Of a stretch of 64,000 bases of DNA, positions 1 to 8,064 are shown one piece after another. Position 1 is the stretch's first letter; the number at the start of each line of letters is the position of its first letter. The notes beneath the pieces were generated by a model. That model ran no database searches. It was given only the letters and a program-made list of their open reading frames with translations, and was not told where the DNA came from. A program made the translations under genes and the position numbers. The stretch comes from Chryseobacterium sp. ERMR1:04 (GTDB taxonomy: Bacteria; Bacteroidota; Bacteroidia; Flavobacteriales; Weeksellaceae), in assembly GCF_001297705.1 (NCBI RefSeq), contig NZ_LIRF01000007.1, positions 1 through 64,000 of the forward strand, given 5' to 3'.

Positions 1-915
<915 letters not shown>

Positions 916-1130
916 TATTGCCTATTAAAAGGAATAAATATAATCATCAAATGAGTAATCATTAATATTACATTAAAAACCTATCTCAAGAATTGCTAGC
1001 AAGTGCAAGAAAGGTTTTGTCTTTGTGACTGTTTTTATCGATAAAATAAGGTATCAGGAAAAAGGTATCAGGATTTAGCGTAATGCTAGGGCCTAACCCC
1101 TAATCCCTCGAACCTTCATATAACGCCTTT
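916..1130 (+). other. 23S-5S spacer
   Basis: About 215 bp of AT-rich spacer in the rRNA operon. I see no tRNA in it. It holds a short direct repeat (AAGGTATCAGGA twice near 1048-1076) and a C-rich stretch, GGGCCTAACCCCTAATCCC, near 1089-1108. Confidence 0.7.
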
Positions 1131-1131
1131 A

Positions 1132-1237
<106 letters not shown>

Positions 1238-1244
1238 TTTATTT

Positions 1245-1280
1245 AAAAGTCTCATACATTTATTTGTATGAGACTTTTTT
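1245..1280 (+). terminator. rRNA operon terminator
   Basis: The inverted repeat AGTCTCATAC / GTATGAGACT with a short T-rich loop is followed by an uninterrupted T run. It lies directly after 5S, as expected for the intrinsic terminator of the rRNA operon. Confidence 0.85.
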
Positions 1281-1330
1281 TTGATACATACCCAAAGAAA
1301 ACCCGCAACCCAACTCAAAGTTTGACTTTT

Positions 1331-1402
1331 GCTAGATGCTAGATGCTAGATGCTAGATGCTAGATGCTAGATGCTAGATGCTAGATGCTAGATGCTAGAT
1401 GC
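1331..1402. repeat. Heptamer tandem repeat, GCTAGAT x about 10
   Basis: Just over ten perfect head-to-tail copies of the 7-mer GCTAGAT (72 bp), with no interruption. The array sits outside any gene, about 50 bp after the rRNA terminator. The perfect copies suggest a young or actively changing microsatellite. It has no unique spacers, so it is not a CRISPR. Confidence 0.95.
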
Positions 1403-1434
1403 AATCTCTTTACCCACCAACTCTGCCGCTCTCT

Positions 1435-1517
1435 TTGTCATCCTGAAAGGATCTCAACAGGTAAACTAAAAAAAGACAGAGATTCTTCACTCCACTGGAT
1501 TCCATTCAGAATGACAG
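1435..1517. repeat. Palindromic dispersed-repeat candidate
   Basis: The ends are inverted and similar: TGTCATCCTGAAAGGATCTC on the left and, reverse-complemented, TGTCATTCTGAATGGAATCC on the right, around a middle that reads AGATTCTTCACTCCACTGGA. The form (TGTCAT ends, about 80 bp, no ORF) matches small palindromic repeats scattered in flavobacterial genomes. Only one copy is visible here. Confidence 0.55.
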
Positions 1518-1620
1518 ATTTACAAAATATTCCAAGATAAAATAAGAAAACGATGTATTCGAAGATAAATACTTCAAAGCTTACCTCGGGGATTATTTAT
1601 TGGTAATTCTCATCGCCTCT

Positions 1621-2310
1621 AAACCTAACAGGTTTCAAAAACCTGTTAGGTTTAGATTTATAGGGTGGAACGCTTCGAGTCTGGATCCCTACGGGATGAC
1701 AAACTGAGCGTTGATTTTGCTATAAGAAATAAAAATCAGACAGAAACCCCTAGCTCCGATGTTCTATGTTAATATGCAATATTATTTAGACTCAATTTTT
1801 AAAACTAAAAAATCAGATGGATTGGCTCGTGATAAGTATTGTTTTTGTTGTGAAGTTAAGAGCTGTAAAAACTTAGCTGTTAAAACATGGTTTCTCTGTT
1901 TGTTAATAACAAACCTAACAGGTTTAGAGATTTAAAGGGTGGAAAGATTCGAGCCTAGATCCCCACGGGATGGTAAACTGAGAGTTGATTTTGCTATAAA
2001 AAATGAAACTCAAACGGAAACCCTAGCCCCGATGTTCTATGTTAATATGCAAATTATTTAGACTTAATTTTTAAAACTAAAAAATCATATAGATTAGTTT
2101 GTGATAAGTATTGCATTTGTTGTGGAATTAAGAGGTGTAAAAATGAGATGTTGAAACATGGTTTTTCTGGGTGTTATAACAAACCTAACAGGTTTTTAAA
2201 ACCTGTTAGGTTTATATTTATAATGTGGAAAGATTCGATTCTGTATTCCTACGGGATGACAAAATGAGGGTTGATTTTGCGATAAAAAAAATGATAACCA
2301 GGCAAATATC
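1621..2310. repeat. Decayed tandem triplication of a 270-290 bp unit
   Basis: Three related units start at 1621, 1911 and 2181, each opening with AAACCTAACAGGTTT. Units 1 and 3 keep a full hairpin (AAACCTAACAGGTTT...AAACCTGTTAGGTTT); unit 2 has lost the second arm, which explains most of its 20 bp shorter length. All share a GGTGGAA-ATTCGA block, a CCTACGGGATG-like block, GAGNGTTGATTTTGC and CTAGCYCYGAT. Units 1 and 2 continue with TTCTATGTTAATATGCAA and a shared 150 bp tail; unit 3 runs instead into the structured element at 2311. No unit has a convincing ORF. Confidence 0.8.
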
Positions 2311-2430
2311 CTAGCCCTGATAGCAGCGGTTACCCCGCAACTTGGAGTTGAAAAAGGTGAGGGTTTAAGCGTTGGAGCGCGTTGGCGTGAGGAGTATGAG
2401 CGGATAGCAGGAAATAGCTCCTGAAAAATA
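2311..2430 (+). ncRNA. Structured intergenic repeat, possibly Flavo-1-like RNA
   Basis: The block opens with CTAGCCCTGATAGCAGCGG and closes with GAGCGGATAGCAGGAAATAG and CTCC. From memory this pair of conserved ends (AGCCCnGATnGnAGCGG ... GCGGAnAGCnGGAnnnnGCTCC) marks an abundant flavobacterial intergenic element, with a variable stem between the ends. I think it corresponds to the Flavo-1 RNA motif but cannot confirm that here. Its role is unknown. It lies just after the third unit of the triplication, whose first two copies stop after CTAGCYCCGAT. Confidence 0.4.
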
Positions 2431-2472
2431 GGAAAGTATAGGTTATTAGAGTTAATCTAGTTTATAGTAGTA

Positions 2473-2997
2473 TCAAAGGGCACTTATGGTAAAAACGGCT
2501 CTGCTGTTATAAGCTGCTGCAGGAATGGTTACGGATACTCCACTTAACTGTAGCTGTATAGGAATATTACTGTATGCAGCCAATGCCGCAACTGCAGTGA
2601 TTCTGAATAACTCAACATCAGTTAGTGTAAGGGTTTGATAATTTGTTCCTCCTGTTATGGAACATAATAAACAAACTGTTGTTCCATTGCCTGTTCTTCT
2701 AGTTGATAGGAGTAAAGAATTATTCCATGTTGGATTAGCCTGATAATGTACAGAAACTTTTGCACTTCCTAATAATACAGGAATACTTGCTGTTAAGAGT
2801 ATCTGGTTGACTGCACTTTGATAGGGTCCGCTATAATCGGATCCAGCTTCAGTGATAGAAAGAATAGGAACAGCCCAACTTGTCCCATTGACACTCAATG
2901 TTTGTGCTTTAATGAGATAGCTAGATAATAATAAAATAACAAGATATATGTATTTTGTAATCAATCGTGGTTGTGTAAAATATATTTTAGATTTCAT
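2473..2997 (-). CDS. Secreted pilin-like protein, last gene of usher-like cluster
   Basis: 174 aa with a hydrophobic N-terminal segment ending near SYLIKAQ, so probably a Sec-exported protein of about 145 aa. The mature part is rich in Thr, Ser, Ala and Leu with alternating beta-strand-like stretches. Its CLLC at about residue 111 is unusual. It starts 11 bp after the preceding gene, so the two are almost surely cotranscribed. It is only loosely similar to the other two small subunits of the cluster. By position and size it is a candidate minor or tip subunit of a surface polymer; no family is recognised with certainty. Confidence 0.75.
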   Translation of the reverse strand: MKSKIYFTQPRLITKYIYLVILLLSSYLIKAQTLSVNGTSWAVPILSITEAGSDYSGPYQSAVNQILLTASIPVLLGSAKVSVHYQANPTWNNSLLLSTRRTGNGTTVCLLCSITGGTNYQTLTLTDVELFRITAVAALAAYSNIPIQLQLSGVSVTIPAAAYNSRAVFTISAL

Positions 2998-3008
2998 TGT
3001 TTTTAATT

Positions 3009-3545
3009 TTACTCAGTAATAGTGTACGTAATAACAACTGGAGTGTTGGTACGCGCTGATAAATTGGCATACGTGTTGGGAACAAGACTGATGGTGAGTT
3101 GATGACCGTTACTTACTCCATTCCCTGTAAATGCTCCTCCAATTCCACTGATGATAGTAACCGCTGTTGTGGTAAGCGTAACCTGCCCGGCGCTGGTTCC
3201 TAAAATACCGCCACCCATTCCTGAGGCTGCTGCTGCCTGTAATCTTATATTAACTCCGGGAATGACTTGATTTACTGATGCCGTAACTCTCCTTGTAAGA
3301 CCTGCTGAAGCAATTGCTGAAGTATAATTAATCCATTTGGTGGTATTAGATGTTGGATTTACGACTCCCAGGCCTGCCTCTGTGGGAGCTGTAAAATTTA
3401 ATGCAAAATTTCCGGTTGGTTCTATATCTAATAAAGTTACAATAGGTAATGTTATAGACACGGCACTATTCCCTGTTGTTTGTGAAAATACAGAGCCGGA
3501 TATACCAAGGATTACTATATATAATATGTTGCTGAAGCCTTTCAT
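3009..3545 (-). CDS. Secreted pilin-like subunit (paralogue of 7287-7865)
   Basis: 178 aa with a signal peptide ending near SGSVFSQ. The mature part shares clear blocks with the first gene of the cluster: LDIEP, NFTAPTEAG, SNTTKWINYTS, IPGVNIRLQAAAA, GTSAGQVTL, IISGIGGAFTGNGVSNGH and a C-terminal TYTI. Size, low complexity and beta-rich look resemble small pilins of archaic chaperone-usher systems (spore coat U type), but this is a structural analogy, not a motif match. Its first 80 bp overlap the 3' end of the barrel gene in another frame. It is probably exported and assembled at the cell surface by its neighbours. Confidence 0.8.
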   Translation of the reverse strand: MKGFSNILYIVILGISGSVFSQTTGNSAVSITLPIVTLLDIEPTGNFALNFTAPTEAGLGVVNPTSNTTKWINYTSAIASAGLTRRVTASVNQVIPGVNIRLQAAAASGMGGGILGTSAGQVTLTTTAVTIISGIGGAFTGNGVSNGHQLTISLVPNTYANLSARTNTPVVITYTITE

Positions 3546-6303
3546 TTTTTCTTTTTATTTCATTATATCCTACTTTTATAGATTCTTGTTGGTATTTTAC
3601 TTCCGTTTGCTGTTTCACCACATTAATGGTTATATCTTTGGTTTCGGAAGGATTTAATAAAAAGCTAAAAGTATCCATTGATATTTTGTAGCGCTTATCC
3701 AACCCATTTCTATAGATCTTCATATTCCAATTTCCTGGACGGAGATAAGTGAAATCAAATTTCTCTCCCATGAAACCTACTTTTCGATATATCTGTTCGC
3801 CATTGGACGTTTCTATGATAATACTTTCTTTCTTCTTTTTATCTTTTTTAAATTGAAACTGTGCAAAGCCCAATTGATCATTTCCTGAAGATTCATTAAG
3901 TTGAACAGTCCCTTGAATATTTGCAGCTGTCGTTAAATTAAAATTAAAGATATTCTCTTTATTGGTTAGGAGTACCTGAGTCGGTAATGGTATATCCGCA
4001 ATATCATTGATTTCTGTTGTTGAACGATCTATTTCCAGAAGATAATCTCCCGGCGTTATATTTTTAAAAATATAGTTTCCGTTTTTATCCGTCACTGAAA
4101 GATGACTGCCCATGGTAAGTCTTATCCCTTCTATTTTTTTTGCTCCAAGATTCCCGATGTTTCCCGACAACGTAGTGTATTCTGCAATTTTTTGTACGGG
4201 AGCATTGAACCGCCATGTATAACGAACTGAAAATATAAAGTCTTTATTTCCCAATTGTCCACGTTGTAAAGCATAACGCCCGGATACATCAAACTCATGA
4301 CCTTGGAAAACCTGCTGATGAAAAAGGACTTCAAAGAGATTTCGGTCATTATAATATTCTTCAGGTAAATAATTATTTTGATAGAAAATACTTAAATAAG
4401 TGTTGTTTGAAAATCTGCTTAGAACACGGGCACCATAATATATTTGCTTTTCGTTTTTCATTTGATATCGCGATGTTATGGCATAGCTTCCATATACATT
4501 AAATGAAGTTTTAAATTTCTCAAAAGCAAGATTAAGCGTATAAAAACTTGAATTGCCATTAAAATCCGACAGATAATTATCCGTCTTCCCAAATTGAGTT
4601 TGCGCATTGATTTGAAAAGCACCAATCTGCTGATCAACAGTCACTCTCAAGAACCTTTCATAATAATCAAATTGTCTGGGCTCCAAGCGGTCTTGGTATT
4701 TCTGATATCCATTATAAATCATCAAAGATCCTTTTTTTGCATATTTATAATTGATTCCATACTGAAGATAATTTCTATAGGGTGCTGCTAAAAATAAGGT
4801 ATCTCTTTTGAAGTTTTTGGCATCCTGTACATAATTGGCAAATAGATTGAGACGCTTTGAAATTTTGTATTGAAGGTTTCCGTTAAAGGTACTGGTGTTG
4901 GTAAAATATCCGGCAAATTGCGGACTGGACCTCATATACATTATATTTCCATTGATTCTTTCGAAACTTCCCAACACCTGCATCATGTAGGCACTTCCTT
5001 CTGTTCGTTCGGTTTTACTGTATGCTAATTCACCGGAAACATCAATGTTTTTATTAAGTTTAAATTTTCCTGTTGCATACGGAAGGTGGGCGTTAGAATC
5101 TAGATTCAATCTATTAAGGCTAAATCCTTCATCCTCGGTTCTTGGTATTTTGTATAAATAACCTGTGGTAATTTCAGATTCTTTATTGATTTTAAATGTT
5201 GAGTAAATATTAAATTCATCTTTTACATCCCGAAAAAATCTCGGATGATTGTAAAAACTTCCAATGCTAATTTTTTTGAAGTTGTATCTAAATTCTGCGC
5301 CTCGTCCATACCTGGCAAATTCTGTAAGATATGAAGACGTATAGGTTTTATCACCTAGATGAACGAAGAAGTTATCTCTTTTATAATTAATAAAATATTC
5401 TTCATATTGGGTAAAAGAACTAAACTCTACAGGATTTTTGCTGACTGCATGAAATTCAAGTTGTCCTTTATTGTCTTTATCAAGCGTTCCTTTCCCATAA
5501 ATTTCTCCCTGAAAACCGTCATGATAAACTCCTCTGTTCTGCATTCCTATGAAAGATAAAGATGCTGAAATAGGGAGACGATGGTAGATATCATCTTCAA
5601 TAGGTTTAACTGAAATAATTTTGGTAGTGGTATAAGCGGTTTGATTTTCTTTTAGGTTATCCGCAGAAGAAACTGAAAGATTTAGATTGAAATATTCATT
5701 TTTTCCTAGATCCGGATTTGTTTTCTTGCTAACGGTCACTATTTTTGTTTCACCTGGGAGTAGAAGGAGTTGAGATCCGGTATCTACAATTGCGTTTTTA
5801 CTTTCGAGCACAAGGTTTTCGGTGATGTTTCCACTATTTTTTAATAGGAATGAAGAGCTGATAGTTTCGCCAGCTTTTACAAATTCTGGAGAATTAATTG
5901 CGGTTACCGTCAGTTTTTTACTTCCCGAAACAATTACCTGTAAAGTTTTGATGAGCGGGTCCCCATTATTTTTCTCTTTACCATACAAGGTGACTGTATA
6001 GTTTCCCTGTGGACATTCAGCAGCAATTCTTAGTGGAACAATATACACGGAACTTTGGCCTGCGGAAACAGAATATTCACTTTTTGTAATAATGGGTACT
6101 ATAAACTGACCGGAAGTTTCTACATGAATATCATATACTTTATTTTCTGAGGTTGTATTTTCTATTGTAAAGGAAATAGAGGTAGCCGTTCCCGGCAGTA
6201 GACTATCTTTTTTGCTGACAAATTCTTTATGTTGTTGCTGAGAAAAAAAAAGTACTGGGAATAATAAGAGAATGATAAAGTATAGAATCCAATTTTTAAT
6301 CAT
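3466..6303 (-). CDS. Large outer-membrane beta-barrel protein, usher-like
   Basis: 945 aa with a signal peptide (residues 1-21). Residues about 25-125 and 130-230 look like two immunoglobulin-like domains (GTATSISFTIENTT; KAGETISSSFLLKNSGN). Residues about 245-710 are a series of alternating aromatic strands with Tyr/Phe/Asn turns, typical of an outer-membrane barrel. Residues about 715-800 resemble a carboxypeptidase-regulatory fold (VTDKNGNYIFKNITPGDY), followed by another beta domain. The start overlaps the chaperone-like gene by 8 bp. The last 26 codons run out of frame over the next gene. Between a chaperone-like protein and pilin-like proteins, it sits where an usher would be, but I see no classical usher signature. 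Confidence 0.8.
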   Translation of the reverse strand: MIKNWILYFIILLLFPVLFFSQQQHKEFVSKKDSLLPGTATSISFTIENTTSENKVYDIHVETSGQFIVPIITKSEYSVSAGQSSVYIVPLRIAAECPQGNYTVTLYGKEKNNGDPLIKTLQVIVSGSKKLTVTAINSPEFVKAGETISSSFLLKNSGNITENLVLESKNAIVDTGSQLLLLPGETKIVTVSKKTNPDLGKNEYFNLNLSVSSADNLKENQTAYTTTKIISVKPIEDDIYHRLPISASLSFIGMQNRGVYHDGFQGEIYGKGTLDKDNKGQLEFHAVSKNPVEFSSFTQYEEYFINYKRDNFFVHLGDKTYTSSYLTEFARYGRGAEFRYNFKKISIGSFYNHPRFFRDVKDEFNIYSTFKINKESEITTGYLYKIPRTEDEGFSLNRLNLDSNAHLPYATGKFKLNKNIDVSGELAYSKTERTEGSAYMMQVLGSFERINGNIMYMRSSPQFAGYFTNTSTFNGNLQYKISKRLNLFANYVQDAKNFKRDTLFLAAPYRNYLQYGINYKYAKKGSLMIYNGYQKYQDRLEPRQFDYYERFLRVTVDQQIGAFQINAQTQFGKTDNYLSDFNGNSSFYTLNLAFEKFKTSFNVYGSYAITSRYQMKNEKQIYYGARVLSRFSNNTYLSIFYQNNYLPEEYYNDRNLFEVLFHQQVFQGHEFDVSGRYALQRGQLGNKDFIFSVRYTWRFNAPVQKIAEYTTLSGNIGNLGAKKIEGIRLTMGSHLSVTDKNGNYIFKNITPGDYLLEIDRSTTEINDIADIPLPTQVLLTNKENIFNFNLTTAANIQGTVQLNESSGNDQLGFAQFQFKKDKKKKESIIIETSNGEQIYRKVGFMGEKFDFTYLRPGNWNMKIYRNGLDKRYKISMDTFSFLLNPSETKDITINVVKQQTEVKYQQESIKVGYNEIKRKNERLQQHIIYSNPWYIRLCIFTNNRE

Positions 6304-7096
6304 TTTTTACTTCTAGTTCCACATTCAAAGCGAATGCATTTTCGTCTTCATCAGTTGCTATGATGACAGCATTGTATTGATCTGGCGGTATTTTATTGAG
6401 ATCAATATGGTAGGATTTGGATGTTTTTGGTAATAATCCCATAGCTTGACTGGAAAATACCCCCATTTTTTGTCCGGTTTTACGGTTATAGATTTCAATA
6501 GATGCCGTAGGTTTAGAATAAATATCACCTTTATTGGCAATTGCTATTTTTACAATTTGCTTGCCTTCTTCTTTTTCAATTTTTACACTTTCGAATTTTA
6601 GATCAGGTTTTACTTTTTCAGCATCATAATCTGTAATCACTTGAATGGCATATCGGATGATAGAAGTGATATTTACGCCTTGCTTACTGTCACTAGGTTT
6701 TATATCCTCTACAGGTTCAACAATAAAAACGCTCCAATAGCTTCCTGGTTTAGAAAGCTGCTTAGGAACGGTGATTTCATAATATACTTCTGTTTTTTCT
6801 TTGCCTTTCAGGGTAATGAAATTGGTATTAAGCTTAATCCAGTCTGTATTGGTTCTTTCGTTCGTATGCGGATTGGTATAACTGATGGTTCCGTCTGCCT
6901 GATAGCTGAAATCCTGTAAAAATATTTTTACACTTTGCGGTTTGCTCCCAGTATTTTCAATGGCAATTTTTCCTTTGTAAACCTGTCCGTTTTCCACTTT
7001 ATAGTTGTGGGTAAGCCCGTTTAGAACGACAATACTTGCCTGTAAAAAAGTAAATGGTATCAGCAGGGATAAGAAAAAGAAAATGCGCTTTATCAT
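6296..7096 (-). CDS. Periplasmic PapD/DUF916-like chaperone
   Basis: 266 aa with a signal peptide ending near FTFLQA. Residues about 20-135 form a probable Ig-like domain (GKIAIENTGSKPQSVKIFLQ; GKEKTEVYYEITVP; GSYWSVFIVEP). A second beta domain follows at about 155-260 (VKIAIANKGDIYSKPTASIE). This two-domain layout recalls periplasmic pilus chaperones and also DUF916 proteins, which bind WxL partners in Firmicutes. It lies 190 bp after the first subunit gene and overlaps the barrel gene by 8 bp, so the two are likely translationally coupled. Holding exported subunits before assembly is the likely role, by context. Confidence 0.75.
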   Translation of the reverse strand: MIKRIFFFLSLLIPFTFLQASIVVLNGLTHNYKVENGQVYKGKIAIENTGSKPQSVKIFLQDFSYQADGTISYTNPHTNERTNTDWIKLNTNFITLKGKEKTEVYYEITVPKQLSKPGSYWSVFIVEPVEDIKPSDSKQGVNITSIIRYAIQVITDYDAEKVKPDLKFESVKIEKEEGKQIVKIAIANKGDIYSKPTASIEIYNRKTGQKMGVFSSQAMGLLPKTSKSYHIDLNKIPPDQYNAVIIATDEDENAFALNVELEVKND

Positions 7097-7286
7097 TTTT
7101 TTATGTAAAGTTTTTGTAGTTAGTATAGAGCAAAAGAAAGGTAAGAAGAAACTGAGTACTCAATTTCTTCTTATATAAAATATTATTTTTCAGTGTTAAT
7201 TGTGAAGATCGTGTTGTGTTTGTTGTAATGTTTGTAGTGTGAGTGTAGGTAACGGAACGGTGACATATAACTGCCATTTTTCAGTG
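7097..7286 (-). repeat. Spacer with duplicated 3' end of the subunit gene
   Basis: The last bases of the upstream subunit gene and its downstream flank (ACGATTTCAGACAATTAACA then CTGAAAAAT, minus strand) recur about 90 bp downstream as ACGATCTTCACAATTAACAC then TGAAAAAT. The copy carries no intact reading frame of the subunit. It could be the remnant of a lost second subunit gene or a local duplication. Confidence 0.55.
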
Positions 7287-7865
7287 TTAATTGTCTGAAA
7301 TCGTGTAAGTAACTTTTGCAGTAGTTGTAGCAGTTGCCTGTAGATCTGCATAAGCAGCAACTCCACCAGGACCACTACCTGCCGCTAAAGCATATGTGAG
7401 GTTATGTCCGTTACTGGTACCATTTCCGGTATATGCACTTCCTATTCCTGAAACAATCGTTTGATCTACAGCACTTAATGTTAATTGTGCTGAAGGGGTA
7501 CCCAATGTTCCCGCACCTGCTCCCGTAGCTGCAGCTGCTGTAACATGGATGTCTATTCCCGGGATAATAGCGTCTAGCTTTACAGTAACATTACGTGTTG
7601 GATCTGCAACAGATTTAATGGATGAATAATTCAGCCAAAGTGTCGTATTAGAAGCACTTGGTAAAAGAGGTTGTCCCGCTTCTGTAGGAGCAGTAAAACC
7701 TAAAGTAATGTTTTTAGTAGCTGAGGGCTCAATATCTACAATTGCGACTTCTGGAATACTAATCGTAATCGTGTGATTGTCTGTGTTGGTATCTTGTGCA
7801 TTTACATGAGCAGAAAATGCCAAAGCAAAAAGAGACATTGCTAGAGAAAATTTAATTTTTTTCAT
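7287..7865 (-). CDS. Secreted pilin-like major subunit, first gene of cluster
   Basis: 192 aa with a signal peptide ending near AFSAHVNAQ. The mature part has IPEVAIVDIEPS, a GFTAPTEAG block, TTLWLNYSS, IPGIDIHVTAAAATGAG, IVSGIGSAYTGNGTSNGHNL and TYTISDN at the C-terminus, all shared with the subunit at 3009-3545. Charged residues are few and Ala, Thr, Gly and Ser dominate, as in many polymerising surface subunits. It is first in a five-gene minus-strand run and separated from the chaperone gene by 190 bp, so it may be made in larger amount than the rest. Family assignment is by analogy. Confidence 0.8.
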   Translation of the reverse strand: MKKIKFSLAMSLFALAFSAHVNAQDTNTDNHTITISIPEVAIVDIEPSATKNITLGFTAPTEAGQPLLPSASNTTLWLNYSSIKSVADPTRNVTVKLDAIIPGIDIHVTAAAATGAGAGTLGTPSAQLTLSAVDQTIVSGIGSAYTGNGTSNGHNLTYALAAGSGPGGVAAYADLQATATTTAKVTYTISDN

Positions 7866-8004
7866 GGTTTTTAAAATTTGGTAATGTGAAGTTAATAAAA
7901 ATCATCAAATGATGAAATATTTTTTATTAATTATCAATATTTTATTATTTGTTTCCTAATTGTAATTTATTAAACTGAATTCTAATATTTCATGACTAGA
8001 ATCA

Positions 8005-8039
8005 ATAAAAAAGTCTTACATCATTGATGCAAGACTTTC
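8005..8039 (-). terminator. Terminator after phospholipase C gene
   Basis: On the minus strand AAGTCTTGCATCA and TGATGTAAGACTT form a stem with one mismatch and a two-base loop, then a T run. It lies about 25 bp after the stop codon at 8065 and separates the phospholipase from the subunit cluster. Confidence 0.8.
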
Positions 8040-8064
8040 ATTCATTTTGAATGATATTTTTAAA

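Noticed and set aside
916..1130. tRNA in the rRNA spacer
   Set aside because: No cloverleaf or T-loop GGTTCGANTCC-type sequence is visible between 23S and 5S.
1331..1402. CRISPR array
   Set aside because: The repeats are seven bases with no spacers and no cas genes nearby.
3337..3657. 106-codon plus-strand frame over the subunit and barrel genes
   Set aside because: It is antisense to two well-supported secreted-protein genes, and its second half is low-complexity Phe/Tyr sequence.
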